This document shows, piece by piece, positions 8,578-15,862 of a DNA stretch of 64,000 nucleotides (position 1 is the stretch's first letter; each line of letters begins with the position of its first letter). Source of the DNA: Streptomyces sp. WZ.A104 (GTDB lineage Bacteria > Actinomycetota > Actinomycetes > Streptomycetales > Streptomycetaceae); assembly GCF_002382885.1 (NCBI RefSeq), contig NZ_NWVL01000014.1, positions 55,194 through 119,193 of the forward strand, in the 5' to 3' direction. The position numbers and the translations under genes were made by a program. The notes under the pieces were generated by a model. The model searched no databases. It saw only the letters and a program-made list of their open reading frames with translations, and was not told the origin of the DNA.

Positions 8578-9082
8578 CTTCTCTGACCTCATCAGGTCGG
8601 TGCGGGAGTCAGCCGTGCATCTTGAGATGCGCGACACGTACGGCGTCGAGAACGAGATCGAAGGCTTCGCCGCATGGAAGCAAGGGCGTCGGCTTGACCC
8701 GGAGGACCGGGGTTCGTGGTGGCGTCCTTGGCTCGACCTTGTTCAGGAGGTCACGGCCAAGGGCGTTGTCATCCGACGTGCCCGCATCGTCTCGGAGCCC
8801 GTCAGCGATTACATCGCCTTCGAGCACTCGGGCACCTTCACGAATGTGGCGGCTGGGGAGCAGATCCGTTGGCTGCCCCGTCGCAGCGCCTCGGGCCTTG
8901 CCCTGCCGGGCAACGACTTCTGGTTGTTCGACGGCCGCCTAGTCCAGTTCAACGTCTTCGATGGAGTCGGCCGGTGGGTCCACACTGACCAGACGGAAGA
9001 CCCTGCCGCAGTTGAGCTGTGCGCGTCGGCGTTCGAAGCGGTGTGGGAGCGAGCCATCCCGCACGAGAAGTACGCCGTCTGA
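8558..9082 (+). CDS. DUF6879 family protein
   Basis: 174 residues resembling DUF6879, a Streptomyces family found beside XRE-DUF5753 regulators. Features seen: HLEMRDTYGVENEIEGFAAW near the N-terminus, WWRPWLDLVQEVTAKGVVIRRARIVSEPVSDYIAFEHSGT in the centre, and LPGNDFWLFDGRLVQFNVFDG towards the end, which is the typical signature. The GTG at 8558 follows GGGAGG. The molecular function is unknown; context suggests it works with the adjacent transcription factor, perhaps as a partner or signal component. Family assignment is from memory of the sequence pattern. Confidence 0.8.
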   Translation: MSQSLTDFSDLIRSVRESAVHLEMRDTYGVENEIEGFAAWKQGRRLDPEDRGSWWRPWLDLVQEVTAKGVVIRRARIVSEPVSDYIAFEHSGTFTNVAAGEQIRWLPRRSASGLALPGNDFWLFDGRLVQFNVFDGVGRWVHTDQTEDPAAVELCASAFEAVWERAIPHEKYAV

Positions 9083-9100
9083 TTCCTGACCGGTCAGCTC

Positions 9101-9949
9101 ATGCCTTCCTCTCCGCTCTCCAGCGCCCAAGCGGCACGAGCCGCTGTGGCTGCCCGCTTGCAGGGCCTCATGCAAGACGCTGGCCTGACAGGGCATGAGC
9201 TGGCCGCTCGGTGCGGCTGGCATAAGTCGAAGTCATCACGGATCGCGCGGGGCAAGACGCCGCCCTCGGACGCTGACATCCGTGCCTGGTGCTCTGCCTG
9301 CGGGGCCGACGACCACGCGGCTGATCTGATCGCTGCCTCCCGAAACGCAGAGTCGATGTACGTCGAGTGGAGGCAGATCCACCGTGACGGGATGCGGCGC
9401 GTTCATGAGCAGACTGTCCCGCTGTACCAGCGGACCCGCTCCTTTCGTGTGTACGCCTCGAACGTCATGCCGGGGATGCTCCAGACCCCCGGCTACGCAA
9501 CGGGGCTTCTACGGTCCATCACGGCCTTCCAGGGAACCCCGGACGACGTGGCTGACGCGGTGCAGGCGCGGACCCAACGGTCCCGTGTGATCCGGGAAGG
9601 GGATCACCGGTTCGCCTTGCTGCTCGAAGAGACGGTTCTCTACTACCGGGTGAGCGACGATGCCGCGATGGCGGCCCAGCTTGAGCACGTGCTCTCGGTG
9701 ATGGGACAGCAGAACGTATCCCTCGGCATCATCCCGGCACGGGCCCGCCGTACCGTCTGGCCGCTTGAAGCCTTCTACGCCTTCGATGATCGACAGGTGG
9801 CGGTGGAAACTCTCACGGCAGAGATCAACCTGACCACCCCCGGCGAGATCCGTACGTACCTCCGAGCCTTCTCCGAGCTGTCCCGATCCGCTGTGCGCGG
9901 GACAGATGCCCGCGCCCTGATCACGAAGGCTCTCGCTGCCCTCGGGTGA
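9101..9949 (+). CDS. XRE-type helix-turn-helix regulator with DUF5753 (WhiJ/AbaA-like)
   Basis: 282 residues. Residues about 12-66 form an XRE helix-turn-helix (LTGHELAARCGWHKSKSSRIARGKTPPSDADI). Residues about 95-280 match the DUF5753 domain (PLYQRTRSFRVYASNVMPGMLQTPGYA, RVIREGDHRFALLLEETVLYYRV, QNVSLGIIP). Streptomycetes hold many such regulators, usually next to a small DUF397 protein; WhiJ and AbaA-like examples influence development and antibiotic production. Here the DUF397 partner is at 10739. It probably controls genes of the element, but nothing in the sequence shows its operator. Confidence 0.9.
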   Translation: MPSSPLSSAQAARAAVAARLQGLMQDAGLTGHELAARCGWHKSKSSRIARGKTPPSDADIRAWCSACGADDHAADLIAASRNAESMYVEWRQIHRDGMRRVHEQTVPLYQRTRSFRVYASNVMPGMLQTPGYATGLLRSITAFQGTPDDVADAVQARTQRSRVIREGDHRFALLLEETVLYYRVSDDAAMAAQLEHVLSVMGQQNVSLGIIPARARRTVWPLEAFYAFDDRQVAVETLTAEINLTTPGEIRTYLRAFSELSRSAVRGTDARALITKALAALG

Positions 9950-10043
9950 ATCCGTGCAACCGCGTGCAACAGCGTGGACCCCTCACAACCCCGCTCCCTA
10001 CGGTCTGTTCATCGACCTCGGAAGCGACAGGGAGGGCGCGACG

Positions 10044-10247
10044 GTGACGAGGACTGAACCCACGCGATGGCAGGAAGTTCCGGTAGAGCTGCCGATCCGG
10101 GAGGAGCGCCCCGCGCCCCGTCCGGTGCCCGGCTGTCCCGAGTGCGCCAGGCTCGGCCAGCTCCGGAAGGCAGCCGGGATGGAGCACGACAGCACCACGG
10201 TCGCTGACTGCAACATCCTGCTTCGGATGCACGGGACCGGCCACTGA
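10044..10247 (+). CDS. Small CxxC protein of unknown function
   Basis: A 67-residue protein starting at the GTG at 10044, which has GGGAGG 8 nt upstream. It contains CPECARLGQLRKAAG and a later Cys and His (ADCNILLRMHGTGH) that could form a small metal site. The frame is open back to 9954 but without a ribosome-binding site. Its stop overlaps the next ATG (TGATG), so the two small genes are coupled. Proteins of this type are common beside DUF5753/DUF397 genes; the function is unknown. Confidence 0.7.
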   Translation: MTRTEPTRWQEVPVELPIREERPAPRPVPGCPECARLGQLRKAAGMEHDSTTVADCNILLRMHGTGH

Positions 10248-10465
10248 TGGACATGCAGACGTGGAGAGACGCGAGGACTCAGGCGACGGACGCGACGGAG
10301 TCCATACGTGCGGCACTTGCTGCGCTCGGGGTTCCCGAGTCCGCGTGGAGCAGCGTCCGGCCCGTGGTGACGCACAGCGGGCAGGCGTACGTCCATCTCG
10401 GGATGATCCGCGCTGACGCAGTCGAGCAGATCGCAGAGGCTCTGCGGGTGCCCTCGGCTCCTTGA
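10247..10465 (+). CDS. Small protein of unknown function
   Basis: 72 residues (MDMQTWRDARTQATDATESIRAALAALGVPESAWSSVRP...), predicted mostly helical, with a possible turn and strand around HSGQAYVHLGMI. No known motif. It is translationally coupled to the preceding CxxC gene by a TGATG overlap. Being small and element-encoded, it is one of several candidates for an excision (directionality) factor, but no sequence feature proves that. Confidence 0.7.
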   Translation: MDMQTWRDARTQATDATESIRAALAALGVPESAWSSVRPVVTHSGQAYVHLGMIRADAVEQIAEALRVPSAP

Positions 10466-10478
10466 GCCGCTCACAGAA

Positions 10479-10550
10479 TCCTGTCCCTGGTGCCCTCCCA
10501 GCAGGAGGCAGGTAGACCCCCGACCGGACAAGGCTTGAACAGGGACAGGA
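10479..10550. repeat. Perfect 11-bp inverted repeat, arms 50 nt apart
   Basis: TCCTGTCCCTG at 10479-10489 is the exact inverse complement of CAGGGACAGGA at 10540-10550. It lies in the non-coding stretch between the small gene at 10247 and the DUF397 gene at 10739. The wide spacing argues against a simple terminator; a paired operator or an RNA structure is possible. Confidence 0.55.
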
Positions 10551-10738
10551 CGTGTCCCGTCTGAGCTGACGTGCTCAGGTTCTCCCCCCGGTCCGCTCCT
10601 TGACTGGAGTGCCGCCCTGGGCGGTGAGGGCATCGCTCCGGACTCAGGGAAGCCGGGGCATCCACTCCATGACTTCCGTCCGCTACGGGCGGGGGGCGGC
10701 CCTGTCCGGGCCGTCAGTAGATCAGGAAGGGCACAACG

Positions 10739-10963
10739 ATGACCGACCTGTACGGGCTCCCCATCAAGGGAGCCGAGTTCTCGAAGGCGTGCGGCGGCAG
10801 TACTCACCCGGACGGCGAGGCGTGCGTGACCCTCGCGAAGATCGGGCCGGACGCGTGGGCGATGGGTGACAGCAAGCGCCCGGACGCGGAGCCGCTGCGC
10901 TTCACCACGGCCGAGCTGGACGCGGCGGGCATCGACCCCGCCCGCTTCGACCTCTCCGCCTGA
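10739..10963 (+). CDS. DUF397 protein, partner of the DUF5753 regulator
   Basis: A 74-residue protein with the DUF397 pattern: GAEFSKACGGSTHPDGEACVTLAKI followed by WAMGDSKRPDAEPLRFTTAELDA, matching the family's CVEVA...VRDSK...L.FT core. DUF397 proteins form conserved pairs with XRE-DUF5753 regulators and are thought to modulate them. Here the regulator is 0.8 kb upstream, with two small genes between. A strong hairpin follows the gene. Confidence 0.85.
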   Translation: MTDLYGLPIKGAEFSKACGGSTHPDGEACVTLAKIGPDAWAMGDSKRPDAEPLRFTTAELDAAGIDPARFDLSA

Positions 10964-10983
10964 TCCACGGCACCACCTGAACT

Positions 10984-11019
10984 GACGGCCCTGCCCTCAC
11001 GCCGACGGGCGGGGCCGTC
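10984..11019 (+). terminator. Terminator after the DUF397 gene
   Basis: Bases 10984-10996 pair with 11007-11019 (13-bp stem with one G-U type mismatch, 10-nt loop). It lies 20 nt after the DUF397 stop and probably ends the left cassette. No clear T-run. Confidence 0.65.
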
Positions 11020-11043
11020 GTCATCTCTCGGAACGGAGCAGCG

Positions 11044-11520
11044 GTGCACCACCACGGTTACGCATGGGTGGGAGAGAAGAAGACGTTCGACAGGGAGAGT
11101 GTCCGCAGACCGCCCGGCCAGGCTCCGGCGGCGACCAGTGAGCAAGAGGTGCACGACCGCTACCGGGAAGCCGTGGCAGTCTTCCCGACCACCGACCTCC
11201 CTCCGATCCAGACTGCGCACTGGCTCATGAAACCGCCTTCGCTGATCAGGGGGACATGGGAGGAGCCCAAGGAGGCCGGCGAGTGGCTGGGCCTCCAGCT
11301 CGCAGAGTTCGCACCCCGGTTCGCCTCGGAGCAGGATCGGGAGGTGACCAGGCTGGTTCTCCTGGTGAAGTCTGCTGTCGAGCGGCTGACGTGGGGAGGA
11401 GACGTGTCCCTCGGCCACTACCTGAAGGGCACGGTCTTCCACTCTGTCGCCCTTGTGACGTGCTCGCCGAACCGTGCTGCTCCCGACCTGCTCTGTCCCG
11501 CCGGACAGACCCGTGCATGA
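11044..11520 (+). CDS. Unknown protein of the integrated element
   Basis: 158 residues with GTG start at 11044 and GGAG about 7 nt upstream. The centre is rich in Trp and acidic residues (LPPIQTAHWLMKPPSLIRGTWEEPKEAGEWLGLQLAEFAPRFASEQDREVTRLVLLVKSAVERLTWGGDVSLGHYLKGTVFHSVALVTCSPN). No signal peptide, membrane helix or recognised domain. Convergent with the small recombinase gene; a bidirectional terminator separates them. Confidence 0.65.
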   Translation: MHHHGYAWVGEKKTFDRESVRRPPGQAPAATSEQEVHDRYREAVAVFPTTDLPPIQTAHWLMKPPSLIRGTWEEPKEAGEWLGLQLAEFAPRFASEQDREVTRLVLLVKSAVERLTWGGDVSLGHYLKGTVFHSVALVTCSPNRAAPDLLCPAGQTRA

Positions 11521-11524
11521 CAGC

Positions 11525-11549
11525 GGCCCCCGACGTTATGCCGGGGGCC
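11525..11549. terminator. Bidirectional terminator between convergent genes
   Basis: An 8-bp perfect stem (11525-11532 with 11542-11549) with a 9-nt loop lies between the gene ending at 11520 and the recombinase gene that ends at 11574 on the other strand. Confidence 0.65.
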
Positions 11550-11573
11550 TGTCTGTGTCCGTGTGCGCCTGTC

Positions 11574-12407
11574 TCAGGCGCTCTCTCCCAGGTGGCGGTA
11601 CAGCGTGGCCCTGCCGATTCCCAGGGCCTTGGCGATGGCCGTGACGCTGTCTCCCTTGGCGTGCCGGGCACGGGCTACGGCTAGCTTGTCGTCGTCCACC
11701 ACGGACGGACGCCCACCGACGTTGCCCTTACGGGCCGCAGCGTCCAGCCCTTCCAACGTCTTCTCCCGGATGCCTTCCCGCTCCACCTCTGCACTCACGG
11801 CAAGGACGGCGAACACGATGGCACCTGCCCCGTTCGGGTCGTACACACCCTGAAGAGGACCGGACAGGAGTTCTAGTTGGATGCCGTCCGCCTGAAGGGT
11901 GGAAGACAGAGTCATCAGCTCTGCCGCACTGCGGGCAAGACGCTTCATCTCGACCACGGTCAGGATGACCGGCTGATTCGGTGCGGCTGCCTTGATCTCC
12001 CGTGCCAGCGTGAGCGCCTTCTCCAGTTCCGGCCGCTCCTTCACACGGGTACTGATCTTCTCCGAGAACACGCGGGTGCAGTCGGCACGGGCAAGCATGT
12101 CCAACTGAGACTGAAGTTCCTGCCCGACAGTGCTGCACCGGGCGTAGCCCAGCCGGATCGCTGCGCCCGGTATCGCGTCGGACACCTGTGTGACGGGCGT
12201 GCCTTCCGTCCATACCTTGCCGGGGTTGCGGTCGGCCGGGGTCTTCACGGTCAGTTCCGCTTTGAGCGCGGGCACCAGGGCGAAGCGGCCCGTGTGGTAG
12301 TTCGCCGCCACCTTGCCCGTGGTCGTACGGCAGGGGCTACCGGCGGGGGCATCGCACTTGGGGCAGGCGTGACGTTCGACCTGATCGGCCGGGGTGTTCG
12401 TGGTCAT
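11574..12407 (-). CDS. Small serine recombinase (resolvase/invertase) with an N-terminal zinc-finger-like domain
   Basis: 277 residues. The N-terminus holds Cys15, Cys18, Cys26 and His38 (HACPKCDAPAGSPC...YHTGR), a small zinc-binding pattern common in actinobacterial mobile-element proteins. The catalytic domain starts near 83: RLGYARCSTVGQ with nucleophile Ser92, then EKISTRVKERPELEKAL and VVEMKRLARSAAEL. A C-terminal resolvase helix-turn-helix (GGRPSVVDDDKLAVARARHAKGDSVTAIAKALGIGRATLYRHL) binds DNA. The fusion order (finger, resolvase, HTH) is unusual. Candidate target sites lie just upstream (12430-12529). It may resolve or invert DNA of the element. Confidence 0.9.
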   Translation of the reverse strand: MTTNTPADQVERHACPKCDAPAGSPCRTTTGKVAANYHTGRFALVPALKAELTVKTPADRNPGKVWTEGTPVTQVSDAIPGAAIRLGYARCSTVGQELQSQLDMLARADCTRVFSEKISTRVKERPELEKALTLAREIKAAAPNQPVILTVVEMKRLARSAAELMTLSSTLQADGIQLELLSGPLQGVYDPNGAGAIVFAVLAVSAEVEREGIREKTLEGLDAAARKGNVGGRPSVVDDDKLAVARARHAKGDSVTAIAKALGIGRATLYRHLGESA

Positions 12408-12429
12408 GAGCTGACAGTCTCATAAACGT

Positions 12430-12529
12430 GTCCCGAAAGCTAGTCAGGAGAGGCATCTTTCGGGACGGGTTGCGGGACTGTCGAGTGAGGGCGAAACGGA
12501 CACGCCCCAAGCGTGGCCGAACCGTCCCG
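12430..12529. promoter_or_regulatory. Putative recombination site or operator upstream of the small recombinase
   Basis: A perfect 10-bp inverted repeat (GTCCCGAAAG at 12430-12439, CTTTCGGGAC at 12457-12466, 17 nt apart) is followed by another CGGGAC at 12473-12478 and GTCCCG at 12524-12529. Four copies of the hexamer in 100 bp directly upstream of a resolvase-type gene fit a res-like cluster or an autoregulatory operator. No function is shown. Confidence 0.55.
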
Positions 12530-13500
12530 ATAACGAAGGTTTACGAGACTCCCTGTCGTGGGTGGTCGTGGTCCTGGTGCTCATGCTTGCCACCCCGGAC
12601 GGCAGGGCGCTGATGCGCCCTGTCTCTGGCTTGCCCTCTGCCCTAACTGCCTGCCCTGTCGAGCGGCTGTGCGCCTGCCTGCCAGCCTGCCGCTTCGCTC
12701 TCGTCCCTTGTGAGGCTTGCGGCCTGTCGGCCCTGCACAGAGCCGTACAGCCGTACGCCTGGCGACGGCGAAGGGAAGGGTGAGGGCTCACACCAGCCCA
12801 AGGGCAACGGCGAAGGGGTAGGGGGTATGACCCCCTGAGGGCGCCCGCCTCGACCGCCGTGTCTTAGCAGCTCAGATCCTGCCACGGTTCCAAGGGTCGT
12901 CAGAGCGGCCTGCAACCTCAGCCGGCGCAGGGATAGTGCCTGATCACAGGCTTACACCAGCCTTGCTGGCAACGGCGGTGAGGTGCAGAGAGTGAAGGCT
13001 TTCGCCCCTTGCTCTGGAGTCTTCGACAGGTGGCCGCGTAGCGGCCCACAAGCCGTATGCCCTTGGTCTAGCGGGCTTGCTCCGTGGGGGCGCGGCAGCG
13101 CCCCACTTGGCTTGCCCCTTGCCCTTGCTCTGTCGGCCCCTTCCGGGGCCGCTCCGCCGTTGAGTGCTTGCGACTGTGGCGGCGGAGCCGCCCCCATCCA
13201 CTTGCCGCTTGCCTCCTTGCCTGTGGGGCGCTGTCGCGCCCTGCTTCTCCTCGCCGCTGGAGTAAGGGGCTTTCCCTTGTCGGCCCCTTCCGGGGCCGCA
13301 CTGTCGTAGATCCTTCGGCTTGCGCCTGTACGTCTTCACCTTGACGTACATCGCTTGGAGTCTTCCAAGAGAGATAGAGAGGGGCGGCACGTCGCCCCAG
13401 GTCAAGAGGCTGTGGCGGCACGTCTCGCGTGTCGTTGGGTGCCGTATCGACATGCCTGGCGTGTGGGTGCCCAGCTTGACTGGCACGCCTGGCGTGTGGC
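12530..13500. other. Non-coding, hairpin-rich segment of the element
   Basis: About 1 kb without a convincing gene: reading frames here are low-complexity and unlike known proteins. The top strand is pyrimidine-rich with many CTTGCC motifs. Short GC-rich hairpins recur: 13084-13106, 13134-13151 (CGGCCCC TTCC GGGGCCG), 13226-13241, and 13281-13298, an exact copy of the 13134 hairpin. Near the right end are direct repeats of GGCGGCACGTC (13383, 13414) and GCCTGGCGTGTGG (13454, 13487). This could be a replication or transfer origin, an array of terminators or a structured RNA; no test is possible from sequence alone. Confidence 0.6.
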
Positions 13501-13902
13501 CTACGGCCTGAAGCGCTTGTGCGGGCGCAGCCCGTGTTCGTCGCACGTCCTGTCCCCGATGCCCTTCTGGAAGTGGTACATCGGCAGCACAAGGCATCGA
13601 CGGTTGGACTCCACCTCGATGAACCCCCACCCCTTCGCCTTGCGGATGTGGTTGTTCACGGCGTTGTGGCTCGGCACCTTGTCGTCCGTGTCCGCGAGGA
13701 TCTTGTTCAGCTCGCCCGGCGGGAACTCGGCGTGCCCGATCTGGTTCGCCCAACCCATGGCCGCGTACTCGACGCGGTGGGCGTTGTCGAAGCGTGGGTC
13801 TCGCGCCCGGCGCTTGTACTCGTCCTGGGAGACGGCGGCGTAGTCGCCTTCAAACTGAAACGGGGTACGCCCCACTGCGGTAGTCCCTTCCTGTGGGCGC
13901 AC
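13501..13902 (-). CDS. Unknown protein, possibly a winged-helix DNA-binding protein
   Basis: 133 residues. The middle (FPPGELNKILADTDDKVPSHNAVNNHIRKAKGWGFIEVESNRRCLVLP) looks like a winged helix: a recognition-helix-like stretch (SHNAVNNHIRKAKGWGFI) followed by a beta wing. The C-terminus (KGIGDRTCDEHGLRPHKRF) is basic. No ribosome-binding site stands out at the start codon. It lies between the hairpin-rich region and the integrase and might act on those repeats, but that is inference. Confidence 0.65.
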   Translation of the reverse strand: MRPQEGTTAVGRTPFQFEGDYAAVSQDEYKRRARDPRFDNAHRVEYAAMGWANQIGHAEFPPGELNKILADTDDKVPSHNAVNNHIRKAKGWGFIEVESNRRCLVLPMYHFQKGIGDRTCDEHGLRPHKRFRP

Positions 13903-14077
13903 ACGAGTGCGCCAGTGACCCCCGCCAGACGGCGGGACATGTGCCTCCCTTTCTTCGCGGGGGTGGCCGTGCGGCGAGCACGGCGCTTCACAGGACGCCC
14001 AAGGCTTTCGGGCCTGGACTCGGTCTCTTGCAGTCGGGAGCGACGGCGGCGACCTGGCAGAGCAGGATACAAGACAA

Positions 14078-14103
14078 AGGAGGCCCCCACCCGGGGGCCT
14101 CCT
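14078..14103. terminator. Terminator downstream of the integrase gene
   Basis: A perfect 11-bp stem (14078-14088 with 14093-14103, 4-nt loop) lies just after the end of the integrase gene on the minus strand, between it and the upstream part of the 13501-13902 gene. Confidence 0.75.
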
Positions 14104-14112
14104 CGCTTCACG

Positions 14113-15801
14113 TTATGCGTGGGTGGCTGTGTGCTGCCGTATCTTCTCTGCGAAGTTCCTGGGGAAGATGATCTCGATGCGCCCGATGCGCCCGAACATC
14201 CTGCCTCGGTCCATCTCCATGAGCCGCTTTCCTCCGACGTACACGGGAGGGATGTCCTCGGTATGCACGATCACTTGGAGCCCGGAGGCGCGTAGTTCCT
14301 TGCTCTTCTCGCTGGCCGTCGTGAGCTGTGACCAGCGCTCAGCGTAGGTCTGCCCTGTCGGGATCTCCTCCCAGGTGTCCGGCCGGGCGGGCAAGGACAT
14401 GAGCTGCTCCCGCTTCCTGTCCATCCGCGCGTACTCCTCGCGGTACTCCTGCTTGCCTGTCTCGGAGGAGTAGAGGCCCGCCTCACGATCTTCTCGGAGT
14501 TCCTTCATGGCGCGGGTTACTTCGTTGATGTCGTGTGTGTAGTCGACCCCAGGACGGAAGACCCTACGGATGATCTCAAGCCGACCGGCGACGCTCAGGA
14601 ACTCCTCTTCGACTGTGCCTTCCAGTAGCGGGGCACTGATGGACTTGCTTTCATCGCAGGACAGACCAGTGATCGCCTTGTTCGCGCACCGGTAGTAGCT
14701 CCAGTTCCGGCCGGGGTAGCGGTAAAGGGGCTTGCCGCAGGAGCAGAAGGCGACGCGCAGCAGAGGGGAACCGCCTGTACGGTTGCCCGCCTTCTTGTTG
14801 CTGTTCTCTTGCAGCTTGAGGCTGACGCGATCCCAGTCTTCTTTGGAGATCAGCGGCTCCGCTCGCTGAAGGGGCAAGCCGTCCTTGTCGCGTACCAGAC
14901 GGGTGCGCTTCTCCCTGCGTCCGTCAGGCAGGCTCACTTCCTCAGTCATTTCTACTTGGCCGAGAAGGGTGTGAGAGCGAAGCATCTTGATCAGGTTGCC
15001 TACCCGCCACACTGCGCCCTTGGGCTCCTTACCGTTCCGGATGCGTTGAGCATCCAGCGGGGGCGGGGTCTTCCCCCGGTTCTCGTTGAGCCACCGGCAG
15101 ACGCTGTTGGCCGACTGCCCGTCGATGATCTTCTCGACTATCTCTCGCAGGGTCTCGGCCGTGTTCAGGCCGTACTCATCGGGAACAAGCTTCCACCCGT
15201 CGCCTGTGTCCTGCTTCTCCGGCCGGTAGCCGTATGGCACGAACCCTCCCCGCCAGCGTCCCTCCTTCATGAGGTGGACATACGAAGACTTGGCCCGCGC
15301 CTTGATCGCTTCGAGTTCTCCCTCAGCAAAGGAAGCGATGAGCTGGAACAGGATGCGCCCCATGGGAGAGGACAGGTCGATGTCTCCCTCAGCCGTGGCG
15401 ATCTGCTTTCCGTTCTGGTCGCACCACTCGGCCAGTACGTTGACGTGGATCACCCGGCGGGAGATCCGATCAAGCTTCCACGCGGCGATGATGTCGAACT
15501 CGGAAGCGCGGGACTCCTCCCATGCGAGACGGTGTTCTATCTCGCTCACGTCCTTGCCGATGGTGGACGGCAGCCACTTGCCGAACTCCGGACGCTTCCA
15601 CGGTTCGATCCCGCCGGACACGTCGACGTCCTCGACCCATCCGATGATGACGTGTCCCTTACTGTCTGCCCATCGCTGGATGGACTCGCGCTGCCGCACG
15701 ACCGACGTACTCTCGTCACTCGCCCGGGACAGGCGGAGGACTCCCAGGACCCTTGCCACTCTTGCTCGCTCTCTGCGCCCCGCTTGATCCGGAGGCGACA
15801 A
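14113..15801 (-). CDS. int: Large serine integrase of the element
   Basis: 562 residues from the longest start (a TTG); a GTG at 15759 gives 548 and is also possible. The N-terminal resolvase domain has LGVLRLSRASDESTSVVRQRESIQRWA with nucleophile Ser25 (long form), and later EWEESRASEFDIIAAWKLDRISR-like and SSPMGRILFQLIASFAEGELEAIKAR motifs. A recombinase domain follows (EGRWRGGFVPYGYR). The zinc ribbon has Cys pairs in FCSCGKPLYRYPGRNWSYYRCANK...LSCDE, then a coiled-coil-like region. This is the phiC31/Bxb1-type architecture. Its gene starts within about 45 bp of attR, so it should catalyse attP x attB integration into yifB. Confidence 0.96.
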   Translation of the reverse strand: MSPPDQAGRRERARVARVLGVLRLSRASDESTSVVRQRESIQRWADSKGHVIIGWVEDVDVSGGIEPWKRPEFGKWLPSTIGKDVSEIEHRLAWEESRASEFDIIAAWKLDRISRRVIHVNVLAEWCDQNGKQIATAEGDIDLSSPMGRILFQLIASFAEGELEAIKARAKSSYVHLMKEGRWRGGFVPYGYRPEKQDTGDGWKLVPDEYGLNTAETLREIVEKIIDGQSANSVCRWLNENRGKTPPPLDAQRIRNGKEPKGAVWRVGNLIKMLRSHTLLGQVEMTEEVSLPDGRREKRTRLVRDKDGLPLQRAEPLISKEDWDRVSLKLQENSNKKAGNRTGGSPLLRVAFCSCGKPLYRYPGRNWSYYRCANKAITGLSCDESKSISAPLLEGTVEEEFLSVAGRLEIIRRVFRPGVDYTHDINEVTRAMKELREDREAGLYSSETGKQEYREEYARMDRKREQLMSLPARPDTWEEIPTGQTYAERWSQLTTASEKSKELRASGLQVIVHTEDIPPVYVGGKRLMEMDRGRMFGRIGRIEIIFPRNFAEKIRQHTATHA

Positions 15802-15818
15802 CCAGTTCGATTATGACT

Positions 15819-15862
15819 GGTGTCAAACTCGCTCCTTCGATGAGGCTCCCGAGTTCCCGGGC
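15819..15862 (+). other. attR: right junction of the integrated element
   Basis: Element sequence with GTCAAACTC at 15822-15830 continues to 15841. The proposed crossover GA is at 15842-15843, after which chromosomal yifB resumes in frame (codons for Ala-Pro-Glu-Phe-Pro-Gly). Joining chromosome to 8209 with 15844 onward restores LFLDEAPEFPGK, the normal Walker B context of this family. Confidence 0.85.

Larger units (their letters stand above)
8208..15843. mobile_element. Compact 7.6-kb serine-integrase element inserted in yifB
   Basis: The element splits a yifB reading frame that is otherwise intact. Its right end encodes a large serine integrase (14113-15801, minus) almost touching attR, as is usual for such elements. 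Cargo from left to right: a small unknown gene, DUF6879, XRE-DUF5753, two small unknown genes, a DUF397 gene, an unknown gene, a small serine recombinase, about 1 kb of hairpin-rich DNA and a 133-residue unknown. I recognise no FtsK/Tra, relaxase, Rep, capsid, terminase or lysis genes. It could be a decayed integrative element, a phage satellite, or an element mobilised in trans. Excision would rejoin yifB precisely. Confidence 0.88.

Noticed and set aside
12562..12783. A short Cys-rich open frame on the plus strand
   Set aside because: No ribosome-binding site, and composition follows the pyrimidine-rich repeats rather than a protein.
12940..13500. A CRISPR array in the repeat-rich part of the element
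   Set aside because: Repeats are short, irregularly spaced hairpins without a constant repeat-spacer pattern, and no cas genes are present.
12944..13753. A 269-codon open frame on the minus strand through the hairpin-rich region
   Set aside because: It is low-complexity, lacks any known fold, overlaps the better-supported 13501-13902 gene in another frame, and its apparent peptide repeats come from the DNA hairpins.
14809..15816. A long open frame opposite the integrase gene
   Set aside because: It is the antisense shadow of a clear integrase; high-GC genomes commonly show such frames.
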